Of a stretch of DNA of 64,000 nt, positions 49,201 through 57,655 are shown piece by piece. Where the stretch lies: assembly GCA_949987565.1 (NCBI GenBank), contig OX465112.1, positions 11,796,536 to 11,860,535 on the forward strand, given 5' to 3'. The notes beneath the pieces were generated by a model. It ran no database searches. It was not told the origin of the DNA and saw nothing but the letters and a program-made list of their open reading frames with translations. Both the position numbers and the translations under genes were made by a program. Numbering within the stretch: position 1 is the first letter of the stretch; every line of letters starts with the position of its first letter. This DNA comes from Luidia sarsii. Its lineage: Eukaryota; Echinodermata; Asteroidea; Paxillosida; Luidiidae.

Positions 49201-50474
49201 CTACCGGCAGAAGTACGGTAGGTAGCAAGCAGGCTAACTTGCTACCGGCAGAAGTACGGTAGGTAGCAAGCAGGCTAACTTGCTACCGGCAGAAGTACGG
49301 TAGGTAGCAAGCAGGCTAACTTGCTACCGGCAGAAGTACGGTAGGTAGCAAGCAGGCTAACTTGCTACCGGCAGAAGTACGGTAGGTAGCAAGCAGGCTA
49401 ACTTGCTACCGGCAGAAGTACGGTAGGTAGCAAGCAGGCTAACTTGCTACCGGCAGAAGTACGGTAGGTAGCAAGCAGGCTAACTTGCTACCGGCAGAAG
49501 TACGGTAGGTAGCAAGCAGGCTAACTTGCTACCGGCAGAAGTACATGTACGGTAGGTAGCAAACAAACGACAATGGAATACTCAGACCATCGGTTTTCCT
49601 GCAGCTACTGTACATGTATGTCGCACCATGAATTGGCCCATTTTGTCAATGTAATTGTAAGCACATTGTGTGGGTTTTGTTATTTGCATTACAATGTTTC
49701 ATTATTTATTGTTGTCACTCCAGGTATCAGTGTCTCTGGTGGTCGAGATAGCAAGAACCAGCCTGAAGTCCGAATTGATCGTGTCTTTCCAGGGGGAGCA
49801 GCATCAGATGATGGAATACTCCAGGTCAGTGGTGGACACAAAGCCTTCTCCTGTTACCTACTGGCCCTGTTGTCCGACATAACATTTCATTCTTTACTAG
49901 ACACTTTTCGTTGTTTTTATTTTTATTTCGTATGCACTAGGCTATTCCATCGCAAACCTGAGTTTTATCCTTAACCATAGTCAGACGGTGTTTATATTTT
50001 CATTTTAATTCTGACTCTCGATACCCTGGCAAGAGAGGAAACGTACATTTTTGGCCTTTTCCAAAACCAAAAGTCCAACGTAGAGAAGTGCTTTCGGTGG
50101 TTGCGGGCGTGCAGTGGATTTACACGGCGTGTGGGCGATCGTGACACTGCATGTGCACAGTTGCTTGGCCATTGCTCTTGTGGGCGTGGCCTACTGTATT
50201 ATCATCATGTTTACTAGAATCTACAGAGACTGTCCTGTCTGTCTGTCTGTCTGTCTGTCTATCTGTCTGTCCATCTGAGCAATTGTCCTATTGTGATGAT
50301 TTGCTTGTTTCTTGTCAGGCTGGCTGTGAGGTGGTGTCTGTGGATGGCCAATCACTCCATGGCGTCACCCACCCTGAAGCTGTTGACATCATCCGAAAAG
50401 CCTACCATGACAAAACGCGCAAGACCATTGAGTTTGTTGTCAGGCAGCCTTTGGAGCTGGACACACATCTGTAA
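28232..50474 (+). CDS. PDZD7: PDZD7/whirlin-family scaffold: HNL-PDZ-PDZ-HNL-PDZ
   Basis: Exons: 28232-28359, 30361-30584, 35267-35416, 36091-36265, 37174-37368, 38872-39095, 39788-40005, 41360-41507, 42498-42662, 43550-43714, 43937-44208, 44666-44852, 45380-45421, 46344-47454, 48129-48370, 49724-49824 and 50319-50474; 3903 nt in frame, 1300 aa. Harmonin-N-like domain 1 is at about residues 15-95. PDZ1 is at about 131-210 (GFSIQGG). PDZ2 is at about 264-345 (IGFNIRGGMEYGVGIYISKV). A polyQ tract of 11 lies at 630-640. HNL2 is at about 665-750 (ILDKPEKILLLRELRG, DLGRFDSMV). An acidic/Ser-Pro-rich exon 14 carries PIYAKV near residue 1076. PDZ3 is at about 1205-1295 (LGISVSGG, IIRKAYHDK). PDZ2, HNL2 and PDZ3 match PDZD7 more closely than whirlin. 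PDZD7 organises the USH2 complex of stereocilia ankle links with whirlin, usherin and ADGRV1 in vertebrates; its role in this animal is inferred. The start ATG is the first in frame. Confidence 0.85.
30119..30228 (-). mobile_element. GAAACGTC-family repeat, PDZD7 intron 1
   Basis: AAAATTTAGTGGGCCTGAC, GATCTTAGCAGGACCTTTC and CAAAGGCAGA (reverse orientation). A displaced GCAGTTTGCAACATTTTTG follows. Confidence 0.7.
30630..31255. repeat. CCTCAATCCTCCACAATCCTCC minisatellite (PDZD7 intron 2)
   Basis: Units of about 44 bp (CCTCAATCCTCCACAATCC, TCCAAGATCTCATTGTAGCA, TGCT). Reverse complement of the 1070-1490 family. Begins about 45 bp after the exon 2 donor. Confidence 0.85.
31368..31772. mobile_element. 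CCGTTTCCACTAC MITE, copy 2
   Basis: AGGGCCGTTTCCACTAC at the left and GTAGTGGGAATGGCCCT at the right. The interior shares CACAATGCACC, CTCTGATTGACAGG and GTGTGGACACGACC with other copies. PDZD7 intron 2. A 3' half copy ends at 35975 and a solo end lies at 45000-45016. Confidence 0.8.
32792..33111. mobile_element. CCCTTTTCACACTAC TIR element
   Basis: AGCCCTTTTCACACTACAGA at the left and GTCTAGTGTGAAAACCCC at the right, with inner CCCCGGGGAA palindromes. A 3'-truncated copy lies at 45504-45690. Confidence 0.75.
34270..34770. repeat. TACATGTA-rich simple repeat
   Basis: Dense runs of ACATGTAC, ACCGGTAC and GTACACGT. Similar shorter tracts occur at 32040-32096, 35040-35135, 59115-59165 and 60195-60265. 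Confidence 0.85.
36435..36852. mobile_element. TIR element AGCTCTATAAATAA, copy 2 (reverse orientation)
   Basis: AGAGCTCTATAAATAAACTA at the left, complement at the right, and interior collinear with copy 1 on the other strand. PDZD7 intron 4. Confidence 0.8.
36950..37100. mobile_element. GAAACGTC-family inverted pair, PDZD7 intron 4
   Basis: The full reverse copy, including tail (GATATACAAAAATGTTGC), abuts a short forward copy (TTCTGCTAGGATCGAAACGT). It ends about 70 bp before the exon 5 acceptor. Confidence 0.75.
37744..38173. mobile_element. 419-bp TIR family, copy 2 (inverted relative to copy 1)
   Basis: The left end AATACTCTGATCCATCAGGC and right end GCCCACTGGATCGGTGTATT form the TIRs. 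The internal CCAAAGTCCAAC and GGTTGTGGGCGT blocks match copy 1 reversed. PDZD7 intron 5. Confidence 0.75.
38185..38370 (+). mobile_element. SINE A copy, head interrupted
   Basis: GGCCTGGATA is separated from TAGCTCAGATGG by an ACATGTGTATATG insert. Box B (GGGTTCAAGTCCC) and the tail TTTGTTTGACTGAAAT are intact. Directly follows a TIR element in PDZD7 intron 5. Confidence 0.65.
38502..38742. mobile_element. CTTTTCCAAAACCCGGCTTAG TIR element, copy 1
   Basis: TIRs of about 38 bp: CCTTTTCCAAAACCCGGCTT, AGGCTCAGGCTCCGGCTT, complemented by GCCGGAACTGAAGCCTAA, GTCGGGCTTTGGAAAAGGGC. PDZD7 intron 5. Confidence 0.8.
39365..39725 (+). repeat. interspersed repeat, copy in PDZD7 intron 6
   Basis: Collinear with 14096-14450, including GTAGAAACCTCGC and GTGGATTGAGCTGAA. 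Ends about 60 bp before the exon 7 acceptor. Confidence 0.65.
40157..41245. repeat. 185-bp satellite, 6 units plus partial, in PDZD7 intron 7
   Basis: GACAGGTCCGCTCCTG recurs at about 40157, 40352, 40538, 40722, 40909 and 41092 (spacing 183-195). Most spacings are near 186 (62 codons), so the minus strand stays open over several units. About 110 bp separate it from exon 8. Confidence 0.9.
41578..41790 (-). mobile_element. SINE B copy, diverged
   Basis: GCAGCTTGGGCGGACTTCAA, GCAGATGTCTTAACTAATTG and GCAATAGGGCAAAGCACTGA. In PDZD7 intron 8, about 70 bp after the exon 8 donor. Confidence 0.55.
42269..42412 (-). mobile_element. palindromic relative of the 10135 element
   Basis: Inverted arms starting GGTTTGCGGTG.CACC (42309 onwards and ending 42412) enclose the same GGTTCT..AGAACC mini-hairpin as the 10135 element, but no CTGATGA/GAAAC core. 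The tail CACCATGCAAACCTTC (minus) lies at 42276-42292. In PDZD7 intron 8, about 85 bp upstream of exon 9. Confidence 0.65.
42890..43055. mobile_element. GAAACGTC-family inverted pair, PDZD7 intron 9
   Basis: A reversed partial copy (GACGTTTCAATCCTAGCA) and a forward copy with tail (GTCAATGAGCAGTTTGCAAC) are present. A TACATGTAGCATGA insert sits in the reversed arm. Confidence 0.7.
43730..43825 (+). mobile_element. SINE B 3' fragment next to PDZD7 exon 10
   Basis: GCCCGAGCTGCCTGACTTTT, CATCAGGCATCGGGCAAAGC and TTATCACGTCGAGCAAAGGG begin only about 15 bp after the exon 10 donor. The head is missing. Confidence 0.65.
44245..44400 (+). mobile_element. SINE B copy next to PDZD7 exon 11
   Basis: AGACGTCTGTACTAGAAAGC, box B GGGTTCGAATC, CCGAGCTGCCTGATTTATTT and GCAAAGCACTGAGCACTCAG. 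Begins about 40 bp after the exon 11 donor. Confidence 0.65.
45504..45690. mobile_element. CCCTTTTCACACTAC element, truncated copy
   Basis: AGCCCTTTTCACACTGCACA, AATCCCCGGGCAAATCCTGG and GTAACTCCCGGGGGCAC match the 32792 copy. No right end. In PDZD7 intron 13, about 80 bp after the exon. Confidence 0.7.
46068..46242. mobile_element. GAAACGTC-family inverted pair, PDZD7 intron 13
   Basis: A reverse copy with tail, a centre of CTCTCTCTCTGCC type, then a forward copy to CCCACTAAATTTTGAGAG. Same layout as the 8827 copy. About 100 bp before the exon 14 acceptor. Confidence 0.8.
46344..47454 (+). CDS. large linker exon (exon 14) of the PDZD7-like gene
   Basis: A 1111-bp exon, by far the largest of the gene, encodes the disordered linker between HNL2 and PDZ3. 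It opens with DQEGKFFLQTRED, continues through a charged Arg/Glu helix (SRRRQQELEELRLENERR), a DSSDDDNVNDDDDDD acidic run, and a Ser/Pro/Thr-rich part (PPTPVSSLGSPSSP). It ends after PIYAKV and a basic SRKGI. PIYAKV resembles the PIYASV motif in the whirlin linker. The donor is ATT CT|GTAAGT: if unspliced, the donor itself makes an in-frame TAA. Confidence 0.85.
48925..49045. mobile_element. inverted pair of the CATGCAAACCTTC tail
   Basis: GAAGGTTTGCAGGGTGGAAATAC at the left is complemented by GTATTTCCACCGTGCAAGCCTTC at the right. Between them is a TGACACCATG block as in the 42269 copy. In PDZD7 intron 15. Confidence 0.55.
49081..49140 (+). mobile_element. GAAACGTC-family short copy beside the 41-bp array
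   Basis: GCCTTTGAGAAAAGGTCCTG, CTAGGATCGAAACGTCAGG and CCCTCTAACTTTTGAGA, with no tail. The 41-bp tandem array begins within 10 bp. Confidence 0.75.
49146..49560. repeat. 41-bp hairpin tandem array, 10 near-identical units
   Basis: Each unit contains CTTGCTACC and its complement GGTAGCAAG about 15 bp apart, plus a CAGGCTAA linker. Only the last unit carries an insertion (ACATGT). Lies in PDZD7 intron 15, about 160 bp before the PDZ3 exon. Confidence 0.95.
49864..50205. mobile_element. 419-bp TIR family, copy 3 (left end lost)
   Basis: Begins TTGTCCGACATAACATTTC and ends GTGGGCGTGGCCTACTGTAT; the interior matches copies 1 and 2. About 40 bp after the PDZD7 exon 16 donor. Confidence 0.7.
50237..50275. 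repeat. CTGT microsatellite
   Basis: About nine CTGT units with one CTAT, roughly 45 bp upstream of the last PDZD7 exon. Confidence 0.85.
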
Positions 50475-52720
50475 GAGGGTTACTGGTCTGTTACCCCCCC
50501 CCCCCCATCCCCTTCCTCAGGACAAATTAAGATTCTTTTCTCAATGTACAGACATTTTGAGGAGTGTTAATCTTGCATTTAACCACTTTGCGCTGGGATC
50601 TCCAAAATCGGAGTGCCGTTGGTTTTACTATGCGACGGGGCCCTCCGAATCCGTGCACCACTGTTGTCCACATTTTGAATAAAGACTCTTTTCGGCTTAG
50701 AACAAATCAATACGAATCATGACAAAGAGCCATTTTGATGCAAGTTGCCACATGAAGAAATTAGCGACAACAATTGTGCTTTTGTGGGACCTTCACTGTG
50801 GATGATGGGGGGGGGGGAAGCGAGGTGCCATGGGAGACATTGTGTCGGCATGTCACACAGCCCAGCGGTCGTCGGTCAGGCAGTGGAATTCCACCCACAT
50901 TCTTCACCGCTATTTGTGCGCTCGGTTGGGGCCGACCAACTGGAAGATTTGACTGCCTGGAGTGGAGGGTACATGTAGTCTGCGGTCAGGGACCATGATC
51001 GGAATCAGTACATGCACACACACACACACGCACACTCCATTGACGACGGACAATGGGCATTTTTTTGAATGGATAAGCTCTTGACAAAAGCCACGCCAAT
51101 GTCTGAATTGTGCCAGGTTTGACTCTCTTGTACCCATAGTATACCCTTATATATTTTTTCACAGAAATATATTGTTCCGATTGTTTTAGCGAGATTAGAA
51201 AATAAAATGACGCATTGTTAAAAAAAAACCTGTACCGTATGGCGGTCATGGGCACTGGAAAAATGCCCAGCGCGAAGTGGTTCATGCATCTATGTTTATG
51301 TATTGATGGCATACCGGTATGTGGAATAATGTCCTTTGAATCCAATGTCAGAGTTGGTGCCTGGGGACTCACACCTCACCCACATGTACATCACACAAGC
51401 TGGATAAAAGTAGTCTTAGGCCCATTCCCAAAACACGGGTTAGGCTCAGGCTCCGGCTTCATCTCTGTTATCCAAGAGCTGAAAACAGAGGTTGGAGTTC
51501 TTTGTTGCTGTTGAAGCTTTGGATTTTTTTTTCAAAATGCAGTGTGACTTTCAGAAACGAAGCCAAAGGTCTCCCGTTTCCATGCCTTGTACTTGGAAGA
51601 AAGAAAGAAAGACAAAGCCGGAGTCTGAGCCTAAGCCGTGTTTTGGAAAAGGGCCTTTATTGAGCTGCCTGTATGCTTGTAACCCTAACAACACACTAAC
51701 ACATCTTTGACAATTTACTTTTGCTAGGCTTCTGTTTTTACTTGACCTGGGATTTTTCTGCCTGACAATTTCACTATTAACTTAACACTGGTCTCATTTG
51801 ATTAAGACTACAACCCTGTGGATGGTGTGACAATCTCTTAACATGTAGCAACTCCTGAGATGTTTTCATGTAGCATTCCTCAAAACATTTTGTTCAAAGA
51901 ATCAGCTGTTTGTTTACAATCTCATGCTTGAACATCTTTATGGGATTTCACATACATGTAGCTTGTTTAAATGCATATGTTTAAGAATCGAGAGCTAGTC
52001 TTAGAGTTGAATGTAATTGGCATATATAAAGTAATTGTGCGTTGTCCACCTTTATAATTATTGACTGGAGTGTGTTGTGAAGTAACCAAAGATTGTGTAA
52101 ATAATAGACATCTTCATATTATTTGGAAGGATCAATTTTTGTGATCCAAATTTTTTCTTGAATATATCTACGAATACTGTACATTCCACATTGTACTTTC
52201 TATTTATTTCTGAACTAACAACGAACAAGGTTTTTTTGTTTAGTTTTTAAGATTTTGAGCTTTCAAATTTTACCGTTTTCGGAATTATTCAAGGTCTTGG
52301 GAGAACTTACGGTATTATTTTTATACTTTTATGACATTTCTGCATATTTATATGATATACATCGATCAAAAGGATACAGTACAGTATATATATTTGACAC
52401 TAGAACGAAAGTGCCTTGATGATGGAACAAACTAACTATTGTATAAAATGAAACTACATGATTTATATTCCTCCTACAAAAGCATCATGCTATTTTATGC
52501 ATTCCTTTCTGAAATTCTTTGTTTTCTCATGTATGAATCTTTTCCCATGTTCACAAATACCGGTATATGATCACAATCTTTTTCTATTCTTTAGTAAACG
52601 TGTTTTTAATATTTTTTGTATCATATTTGTGAATATGTTTGCTGCGTTTCCTATTAAAACTTTGTCTTTCAGCTCCCTAAATGTATTTTGGGGGGATTTC
52701 TGTGAAATGTTATGATGTAC
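50475..52720 (+). other. probable PDZD7 3'UTR
   Basis: No exon continues after the TAA at 50472-50474. AATAAA at 50678-50683 is a proximal poly(A) candidate. The AT-rich stretch 51700-52720 has no recognised repeat and could be a longer 3'UTR. A TIR element interrupts it at 51418-51656. A C/G homopolymer run lies near 50496 and 50808, and a CA run near 51010. Confidence 0.4.
51418..51656. mobile_element. same TIR family, copy 2
   Basis: AGGCCCATTCCCAAAACACG, GGTTAGGCTCAGGCTCCGG at the left and CCGTGTTTTGGAAAAGGGCC at the right. In the probable PDZD7 3'UTR. Confidence 0.8.
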
Positions 52721-53073
52721 GATACACATGTACAAGAATGTGTATGCAACTTACGCAAGCACAAAGACCGAGTTGATAGTTTGTAGGTAGATCATCAGTT
52801 GAGAGTTGTCCGTGTCTTGTGGATAGAAACTTAAGGTCATTTTACATTGAACTAACATGTTCACGAGACTGAATTTAGATGGGAGGTCTGATTCATGTGT
52901 GTTGTTATTGCTGGTTATTGTCTATACAGCTGAGGGTAGTACATGGATCGGAGAAAGGATTGGTAGATAACTAGTTGGGTATTGATTTTGTAGATGAAGT
53001 CTGAGATGTTTCCCACTACATCACTTAAGCCCTTTTCAGATGATGCTGAAAAAACTCGCAAGGCTTGAGGGAG

Positions 53074-53246
53074 AATTTAACGTATACATGTAGCCTGGGA
53101 TGTTGTACAATAAACAGTTCCTCCCTTCACACGATCAATTGTCAAGGGACAAGAGGGTCCAATTTAACGTATACATGTAGCCTGGGATGTTGTACAATAA
53201 ACAGTTCCTCCCTTCACACGATCAATTGTCAAGGGACAAGAGGGTC
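53074..53246. repeat. 87-bp direct tandem duplication
   Basis: AATTTAACGTATACATGTAG...GACAAGAGGGTCC is repeated at 53161 with essentially no change, which points to a recent event. Confidence 0.85.
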
Positions 53247-53529
53247 CCGTGAGAAATCCTCCGCTAGCGGAAGATTTAGTGGAGCTCCGGACCTGTGACA
53301 AAATCTCTCAAGGGTTCACCAGGGATGTCTGTCACTCTCAAGCATTGGTAACCTTTCACACGATGGCACTTTTGTAAGATTTCTCGTGCACGAGACATTT
53401 TGTCATTTTTTGAGAAAAATTAATTTTTGGTTTTTGTGTACAAAAAATGTTGTTGCAACTGCTATAACAAACAACCGCTATACCAAATAATTTTCATGGA
53501 TCCTGGGACGTTCCACTATACATGTATAT

Positions 53530-53735
53530 CAGGCTTTGAACCCGAGACTTCTGGTTTGCATACCAGTACTTTTCCCATCTGAGCTATCCAGCTCTTAGAT
53601 AGTAGCCTTCCCAAATAGTCAACTAGTCTTTGGCAGGGTGGGGGCTCCAGTCAGCGGGTTCAAATCCCAATCCAGTCAAGTTTTCTTTACCATTTTGTCA
53701 ATTTTCCCAGTCAGTTTTTCATTTACCTGTTTGAT
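53530..53735. mobile_element. SINE A chimera
   Basis: A minus-orientation head (GAACCCGAGACTTCTGGTT...GAGCTATCCAGC) and a plus-orientation box B end (CGGGTTCAAATCCC...CCAGTCAAG) are fused through the body. Confidence 0.6.
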
Positions 53736-54656
53736 AGAAATTATTTTCAATTTTGTGAATGTTCACTGGATGCCTTTGTGGCTTTATCATGTATATCAAA
53801 TATAAATGATAACAAAAAATTTACATTTATACATGACTCCAAGTATACTGTCACCTGATATGCACTTTCCAGTCACTAATCTAATACGACTACAAATGGA
53901 TAGACACACTGAGACCTGTACATCAGTATGCACATGCAGGAATGTGGTTTAATAGAATGTCTTGGAATCAGATGGATATCGCTTATAGGAAGCACACACC
54001 ACAGATGGGCTACCAGTTCAAAAACAAAATCGGATTTACGTCATACAAAACAGGTAGTATTACATGTACCGGTAATTTCAAATTGTTGGCAAACATTCCA
54101 AACGAACAAAGTAATGGGATTAGAAATAAATCTTGAGAATTGAACACCTGGCTGACAAATAGAATGATTCAACATACCTTATCTTTGAAGAGGATTGGTT
54201 TATTCGTTTGCTTTTGGAGCAGAATTGCAATCCAGGTGATCAGTAGCCACATACCGGTACATGTACAGTATGTTCCGGTATTCACTATGCAATGTATTTG
54301 TATCCTTGTGGAAACATGGCTTTGTTCTCGTGCGCTATAAAACTGTGTGAGAAACGATGTTTTAAAAATGCTCCCATTTCAACCACATTCACTTTCCTGG
54401 GTAGAAATTTGGAGCATATGTCCCTGATATATAACACTTCAATTTGCGACAGATTCTTACCCATCACAAATTTCCCGTTTTTGAGTAATTTCCAAATATC
54501 AGTTTCGTGAAAACCTTGTGGAGACCTATACACCTTTACAATTTCCCTGTGGAGACTCATTCAACCTATTATCTTTAGGTCTCCACAAGGCACTAGATTC
54601 GCCTGCACTATGCAATGTATCTGTCCACAATACGGTACTCTGTTCCAGCATAGAGC

Positions 54657-54903
54657 CGGGGGCCAATTTCATAGAGCCGCTTAAGCGCCAAAATGTGCTT
54701 AAGCGCAAAGACTCATGAGCCACAGGATCCCCTTGCATACCCAAACTTCACTTTTGTTTCACGCTAAGTAAAGAAGAGTGGGACACAAGTCAAAAGCAAT
54801 GGACAACACATTGCAGGGCAGATTGTAATCCTGCTTACACGAGGAAGACTTTTCCTGCTTAGCAGATTTTCACGCTTAAAAGCGGCTCTATGAAATTGGG
54901 CCC
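54657..54903. mobile_element. CCAATTTCATAGAGCCGCTTAAG TIR element
   Basis: GGGGGCCAATTTCATAGAGC at the left and GCTCTATGAAATTGGGCCC at the right. A partial copy (right half) lies at 14480-14649 in RNF103 intron 2. Confidence 0.75.
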
Positions 54904-56325
54904 AGGACATTTTATCTCACAGCAGGGCTCTCTGAATATGCCTCCATCAAAGTGATCACTAAGGAATACATGTATAACAGTCTATGCTGAATCAGTTATT
55001 TACCATAGACCACACTGTACACGTGAAATTATATAATATTACATATATTACATAGAACAAATGATAAAACTGATCAAGGTTTACTTATTCTTGGAGTGGA
55101 TATTTTAGTAATAATAATAACCCATTGGGCTTTCCAAAATAAAATGTACATTTTTTTTTATTTCTTACTTTTAAATTAGCTTTAAATGTATAATGTTAAC
55201 ACCCCTGGATGGATTTCTCTAAAATAAAGATATTCTGGTAGTGCTTTTGGTATAGCCTGTATCTATAAGTCTCTTCTTTGCATAACCAGCAATACATGTA
55301 GTCGGACTTTTTTTTTAACCAAATAAATAATACCATCTTTCAATATCAGACTAAAAAAGTTTGACAACATTTAGGACTTGCCATGCTACTGCTAACTACA
55401 TGGAAAATAACAGTAGAAATGAAACAAAGTAAAAAAATTCAGTTGAATCTCAATTAACTGGAAGGAAAAAAATCCTCTAATTCAAGGTGAAAACATCAAA
55501 GAGTTTTGAAAGAAAATCGGTGGTTCTTTTCAATAGGAAATACTCTTTAGCACCAACATTCCCAAATGTTATTAACCTGGGCACCTTATCAACATTCTGA
55601 CCCTTCTTGGTTATTACATTTTATGTTCAACGAGGAAAAGGTTAAACTATAATAAAAAAATATCTACTACACTTTAATAATCACATATTCAATAAAAAGG
55701 TGTGTACAAGTTGATGGGATTATGACAACGTCCACTCTTTGGTAACAGAATCATTCTAACAGGGCAACTCATCCACTATTCTAAGAGTTCAAGGTGTCTA
55801 AATACTTCATATTTCTTACAGCATGCATGTCAAACCATACATCATTATCCTTTAAGTTAGTGCAACGCTACTTTATTTAGAAAGAAAATTCAAAGTATTT
55901 TCATCATACTCTGCCCTGAAGGTGGGTCTCTTTTTTTGAAATATCACTCTACTCCATTAACGCTAATGTCACTTCCCCGATTGTGTAACCAAGTTGGCAG
56001 TTCACTCTTCCACCTGACAGATAGCAGATATTACTCTGCCATCATTTTCACCTTTCCTTATATAATCACGGTTTCATGACAATTTCAGAATTCTGAGAAG
56101 GTAAAACGTGCGAAGTAGGGGACAGGGAATTTAACTTTTAATGAAGATGCAAAAGGTATTGTGAGGTTTGAAGGAAGACATGAACAAGACAATTTTTAAA
56201 AAAGGCTTGTAAAATAAAGAATAAAAAGTTACTTTGTCTAAAAATGTATAAAAAATTTCTTTGTAAAAATCTGATATTCCTGAGATATTCAGTGAGTTGT
56301 GTCAATGTGAATGGCAAACAATGCA

Positions 56326-56500
56326 CAGTGGAACATCGCTATAACGAACATCCCGGGATCCATGAAAATTTTTTTGTATAGCGGTTGTTTGTTTTCAGTT
56401 GCCGCAGCATATCTACGGATGTATGCGTCGGGAGCCAAAGAGCATGTTCGTTACAGTCAAATGTCCGGTATATTGGCGTTCTTATAGCGACATTCCACTG
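56326..56500. mobile_element. second CAGTGGAAC MITE
   Basis: CAGTGGAACATCGCTATAAC at the left and TTATAGCGACATTCCACTG at the right, followed by TA. Partial relatives occur at 39131-39260 and 53452-53522. Confidence 0.75.
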
Positions 56501-56752
56501 TACATGAACCTTCTGAAAAAAGACAGCAATTATACCTGTACTTACAATGGAGACTAATGCATAGGGATAAGGAAACCTACAGCTAGCTATATCACGTAAT
56601 AACAACTACACTACACAAAAATGATGTAAACTGAAATTTTGAACCTGATTTCTTGAGATTCTGTGAAAGAGTGTGAATCCTGGTGCTGTCTAACAAAAGA
56701 AAACGTGATGTGAAAATTGAGTTGTTCTTGGATTGAACAAACCTAAGAACTT

Positions 56753-56870
56753 TACAATAATATGCAAGAAGGTTGCAAACTGCTAACTGACTAAAAAGAC
56801 CAAAAAGCGAATATCATAAACTAGGAGTGCCTGACATGTTGATCCTAGCAGGCCTCTGAATCAGGGTCCT
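56753..56870 (-). mobile_element. GAAACGTC-family diverged copy
   Basis: GTTGCAAACTGCTAACTGAC and GCCTGACATGTTGATCC, TAGCAGGCC; reverse orientation. Confidence 0.6.
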
Positions 56871-57149
56871 TCTTGCTAATAACAGATCCTACAAGGGAGT
56901 GAGGGGAGAGTGAAGACAAGACACTAGCTACATTCTTCCTACATGGTGAGTTGTCATGTGGAGTTGATGAAAGAACATTGAGGGCAGTGTAGACCATCTT
57001 GGTTTAGAACAAGGTCACACTCACTGAGTTGCTTAAAAAAAAGAAACTGGGCTTAATAAGGTCTTTGACTACAATACAAGCAACCTAAATGGCTACATAC
57101 TGACATACTGACATGCAGGACATTCCTCCATGATTATGGTATCTTGTGG

Positions 57150-57655
57150 TATTCCAGACATTCAGTTGCTTTTGTACCCATATTGCCAAATATCTTTGTA
57201 TCTTTAGATACAAGACATGGATATTTTTAGAAAAGGGAAAGAGTTTACATTTGCATGTAAATCCACCATGCTTGTATCCACCCCAATCAGCTAGTGTTAT
57301 GTATTTAAACGGTATTCAAAATATTGAGTTGCTTTTGTACCCAAATTGACAAATATCTTAGTATCTTTAGATACAAGACATGGATATTTTTAGGAAAGGT
57401 AAAGAGATTACATTTACATGTACGTGTATAACCACCATGCATCTATCCAACCCAAATAGGTTAACTGGCATCATGCACTGAAATGGTATTCAACACATTG
57501 AGTTGATTTGTACCCAAATTGACAAATATCTTTGTATGTTTTTTGTATGTTTACATACAAAACATCTAAAAAGGGGAAAGAGGTCACATTTTCATGTACA
57601 TCCACTATGCTTCTATCCAGTATCCATCCCAAACAGCTAGCAAGATGCATTTAAA
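57150..57655. repeat. degenerate triplication of about 165 bp
   Basis: TTGAGTTGCTTTTGTACCC, CAAATATCTTTGTATCTTTA and ACATGGATATTTTTAG recur three times with increasing divergence. Confidence 0.7.

Noticed and set aside
49146..49560. Regular repeats resembling a CRISPR array
   Set aside because: The units are contiguous with no variable spacers, the genome is eukaryotic, and no cas genes are present. It is a tandem minisatellite.
54285..54560. 91-codon minus-strand frame
   Set aside because: It has no recognisable family similarity and no phase-matched flanking exons, and it overlaps small inverted repeats. Not enough to call a gene.
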